Part shown: positions 62,176 through 64,000 of the stretch, in pieces
Position numbering within the stretch: the first letter of the stretch is position 1
Layout: every line of letters starts with the position of its first letter
Source of the DNA: Lepas anatifera
Lineage: Eukaryota > Arthropoda > Thecostraca > Lepadidae
Direction of reading: 5' to 3'
DNA: 64,000 nt
NCBI GenBank assembly: GCA_034440635.1
Contig: JAOTON010000772.1
Coordinates: 1,205,001-1,269,000, forward strand
Translations under genes and position numbers: made by a program
The notes under the pieces: model-generated
What the model was told of the DNA's origin: nothing
Database searches by the model: none
Seen by the model: the letters and a program-made list of their open reading frames with translations, nothing else

Positions 62176-62395
62176 TGCCGCCCCGGTTGCTCAGTTGGTA
62201 GAGGGTTGGGCTCCGGCCCGTTGCTCAGACACATGAAGTGGCAGTGCATGTCCAGGCTTGGGACCGGTTACCCTGAGACGCTCCGGCGCTCAATGGTTTG
62301 CCCGACGTAGGTCGGCTGGCAACTAAATGTTGAGAGGGTGACCTGAGCGGGGCGGCCGTCCCTATGCTTTGTGGGACGTTAAACTTTGGCTTCTA
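62176..62395 (+). mobile_element. tRNA-derived SINE-like unit
   Basis: It starts GCCGCCCCGGTTGCTCAGTT then GGTAGAG, a good A-box-like tRNA head; the B box is poor (near GGGACCGGTTACCCTG). The body runs to a tail GGGACGTTAAAC that resembles the tail of the 59091 unit. The length of about 220 bp suits a SINE. It is not a functional tRNA because no anticodon arm can be drawn. Confidence 0.6.
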
Positions 62396-64000
62396 AGTTA
62401 ACCCTCCATTGAAGGAGTTGCTTGTTCGGGTGGTTGGGGCCAGTGTCTCCGTGACAAGTCCCTTGATGGCTTTAGTGAGACTCCGACTCCAGCAACCATA
62501 CTAGGAACAACTTGAACAAAATTTACATAAAAAATGTGGCACCTCGGTGGAATCCTGGAATTTAGTGTAATTAGGCGTACTTTTAGCCGAAAATAATGAG
62601 ACCACTCATGATTTCTCTGAAAAATGTACAAAAAGCTCAATATTTTGATTTTTAAAATACTCCTCTTGGAAAAGAAATCAATATCTGCCTATGGATGATG
62701 TCATGATCCGGCAACCACTACCATACTTGAAACGCTTCAAGGGCTTCAATTGGCTGATGCTCATCGTGACGTCAGCATATGTCGTTACACCAACAGCAAT
62801 GACAACTGTGGCCTGCTGCTAGGGGCCATGAGGGGTACATTGCAGGTAGGTTTTAGCTTTTTTCTACGGAAATCTCGAGTTCCAATACAAATCATATATT
62901 GAGTACCGGGTTTTCCGACTTGCTTTACAATTTGGCTATTTCGGTTAAAATCACGTTATTAAGGTGCCACCTTCCCTTTAAAGTCTTTCCCCTTTGCGTG
63001 GCACGTTACACTTCAGACCTGTGCCGGGGTGTATTAAAGCGCTCCTGGAAAACGAGTGAACGTAAGCAGTTTTCACGATTGGCACACGCCCCTGGTTTTT
63101 TTGTGCCAGTCCCTCGCCAGCAGCAGCTGGGCTGTATTTCTGGCCGATTGAGCAGCGAGGGGTGGCGCCCCCCCCCACCTCAGTGGAGCGTCAGCACTTC
63201 TACACCTGAGAACTGGCTGGCGAGCCGACTTTGACGGAGACCAGACGGCCGGAGCGCCGACCCTCAGCTTCCGGAGCTGAAGCCGAGCCCGGCTGACAGC
63301 TGCGGGTCAGCTGCCAAACCGATGTGAAACAGAGATATGGCAGCACACTACATACCTGGTATAGACTCTCTCTCTCTCTTCCCCCTCTCTCTCTCTCTCT
63401 CCCTCTCTCTCTCTCTCTCTCATATCAGGCGACTCGTAGTCAGTTTTTCAAACCAAACCAGCCTCACAACGGCGACTCTCAGTTTCCAAAAATCGCCGTA
63501 CCCACCACCGCGGGGAGGGAGTCATTTTGACTCCCCACTCGGTGTTTCACAAACAATCTCGATACGACTTGAATAGGTAATACATCGCTATTCATGCCTA
63601 CCAGGTTATACATTTTACAACGTTGTACAAAAAGGTTGATCAGGTCGGGTCAGGTCAACTAGTTATGGTTTTATTTATAAACCCAAATAGAAAATGTTGC
63701 TCATCTAGAAAAGATGGGCGAAATCAGAGTTTACCACGGTACCTAGAACAGCAAGATCAAGTTTCTGAACGTCATTAGAAAGCTTCTGGAAGGAAACATT
63801 GACGGGCTGCATATCATTTTAAGTTCAGCTCAATAATAATGTCACCAGAGTTCGCCAGGGGTTTTTTTTTTTAATTCACTTGTGTGTATAACTTTTGAAA
63901 GAAAGAGATACAGAAAAAGGATCGATATCATGGTGAACGGCATGATCTAAAGACTCGAATTAATTACAACATGACCTTTAAAAGTGCTTATTTATATGAC
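62396..64000. other. Non-coding stretch at the window end
   Basis: Contains a GC-rich part at 63090-63310 and AT-rich sequence after 63580, where AGGTCGGGTCAGGTCAA at about 63640 recalls family B repeats. No exon is supported. Confidence 0.4.
63366..63421. repeat. CT microsatellite
   Basis: CT dinucleotide runs broken by TTCCCC and CCC. Confidence 0.92.

Noticed and set aside
62176..62260. Functional tRNA gene
   Set aside because: The A box is good but the B box is poor, no anticodon arm forms, and the sequence continues into a SINE-like body and tail.

Overview
This window reads as animal nuclear DNA: small exons with GT-AG borders, GC-rich third codon positions inside exons, and long AT-richer non-coding stretches full of repeats. 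The one conserved enzyme fragment, the C-terminus of a nucleoside diphosphate kinase, has a tail that looks arthropod-like to me, so an arthropod, perhaps a crustacean, is my best guess. I have no alignment to prove it. No bacterial-style genes, rRNA, functional tRNA or CRISPR array was seen.

Two host genes are supported, and they converge. The last coding exon of an NME/awd-type nucleoside diphosphate kinase lies on the + strand (699-819). A Shisa-family single-pass membrane adaptor lies on the - strand, with four phase-compatible exons: 21406-21586 (cysteine-rich extracellular domain), 17975-18096 (transmembrane helix), 16798-16995 and 7296-7540 (cytoplasmic tail with PPPY). Its signal-peptide exon was not found. 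A further unassigned - strand exon candidate lies at 20192-20314, inside the first visible Shisa intron.

The largest Shisa intron (7541-16797) carries a 64-bp minisatellite (about 10287-10766) and a 29/38-bp minisatellite (15469-16826). The second one overlaps the end of the third visible exon. Its repeat unit is the exon's own 3' end plus its splice donor, so about 38 near-copies of that exon/intron boundary sit in a row.

From about 22 kb to the end I see no convincing host exon. This part is a mosaic of mobile elements and tandem repeats: a 55-bp minisatellite (24243-24735), a hAT-type MITE with a perfect 8-bp target duplication (26023-26408), a palindromic element holding a second MITE (35122-36346), three copies of a repeat rich in AGGTCA motifs (about 30740, 43330 and 58740), two tRNA-derived SINE-like units (about 59091 and 62176), a degenerate 35-bp minisatellite split by another hAT-like MITE (52890-53612), and microsatellites. 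The clearest mobile element is a head-to-head pair of broken Penelope-like retroelements (reverse transcriptase plus GIY-YIG nuclease) at about 54963-58531, bracketed by one 12-bp direct repeat.
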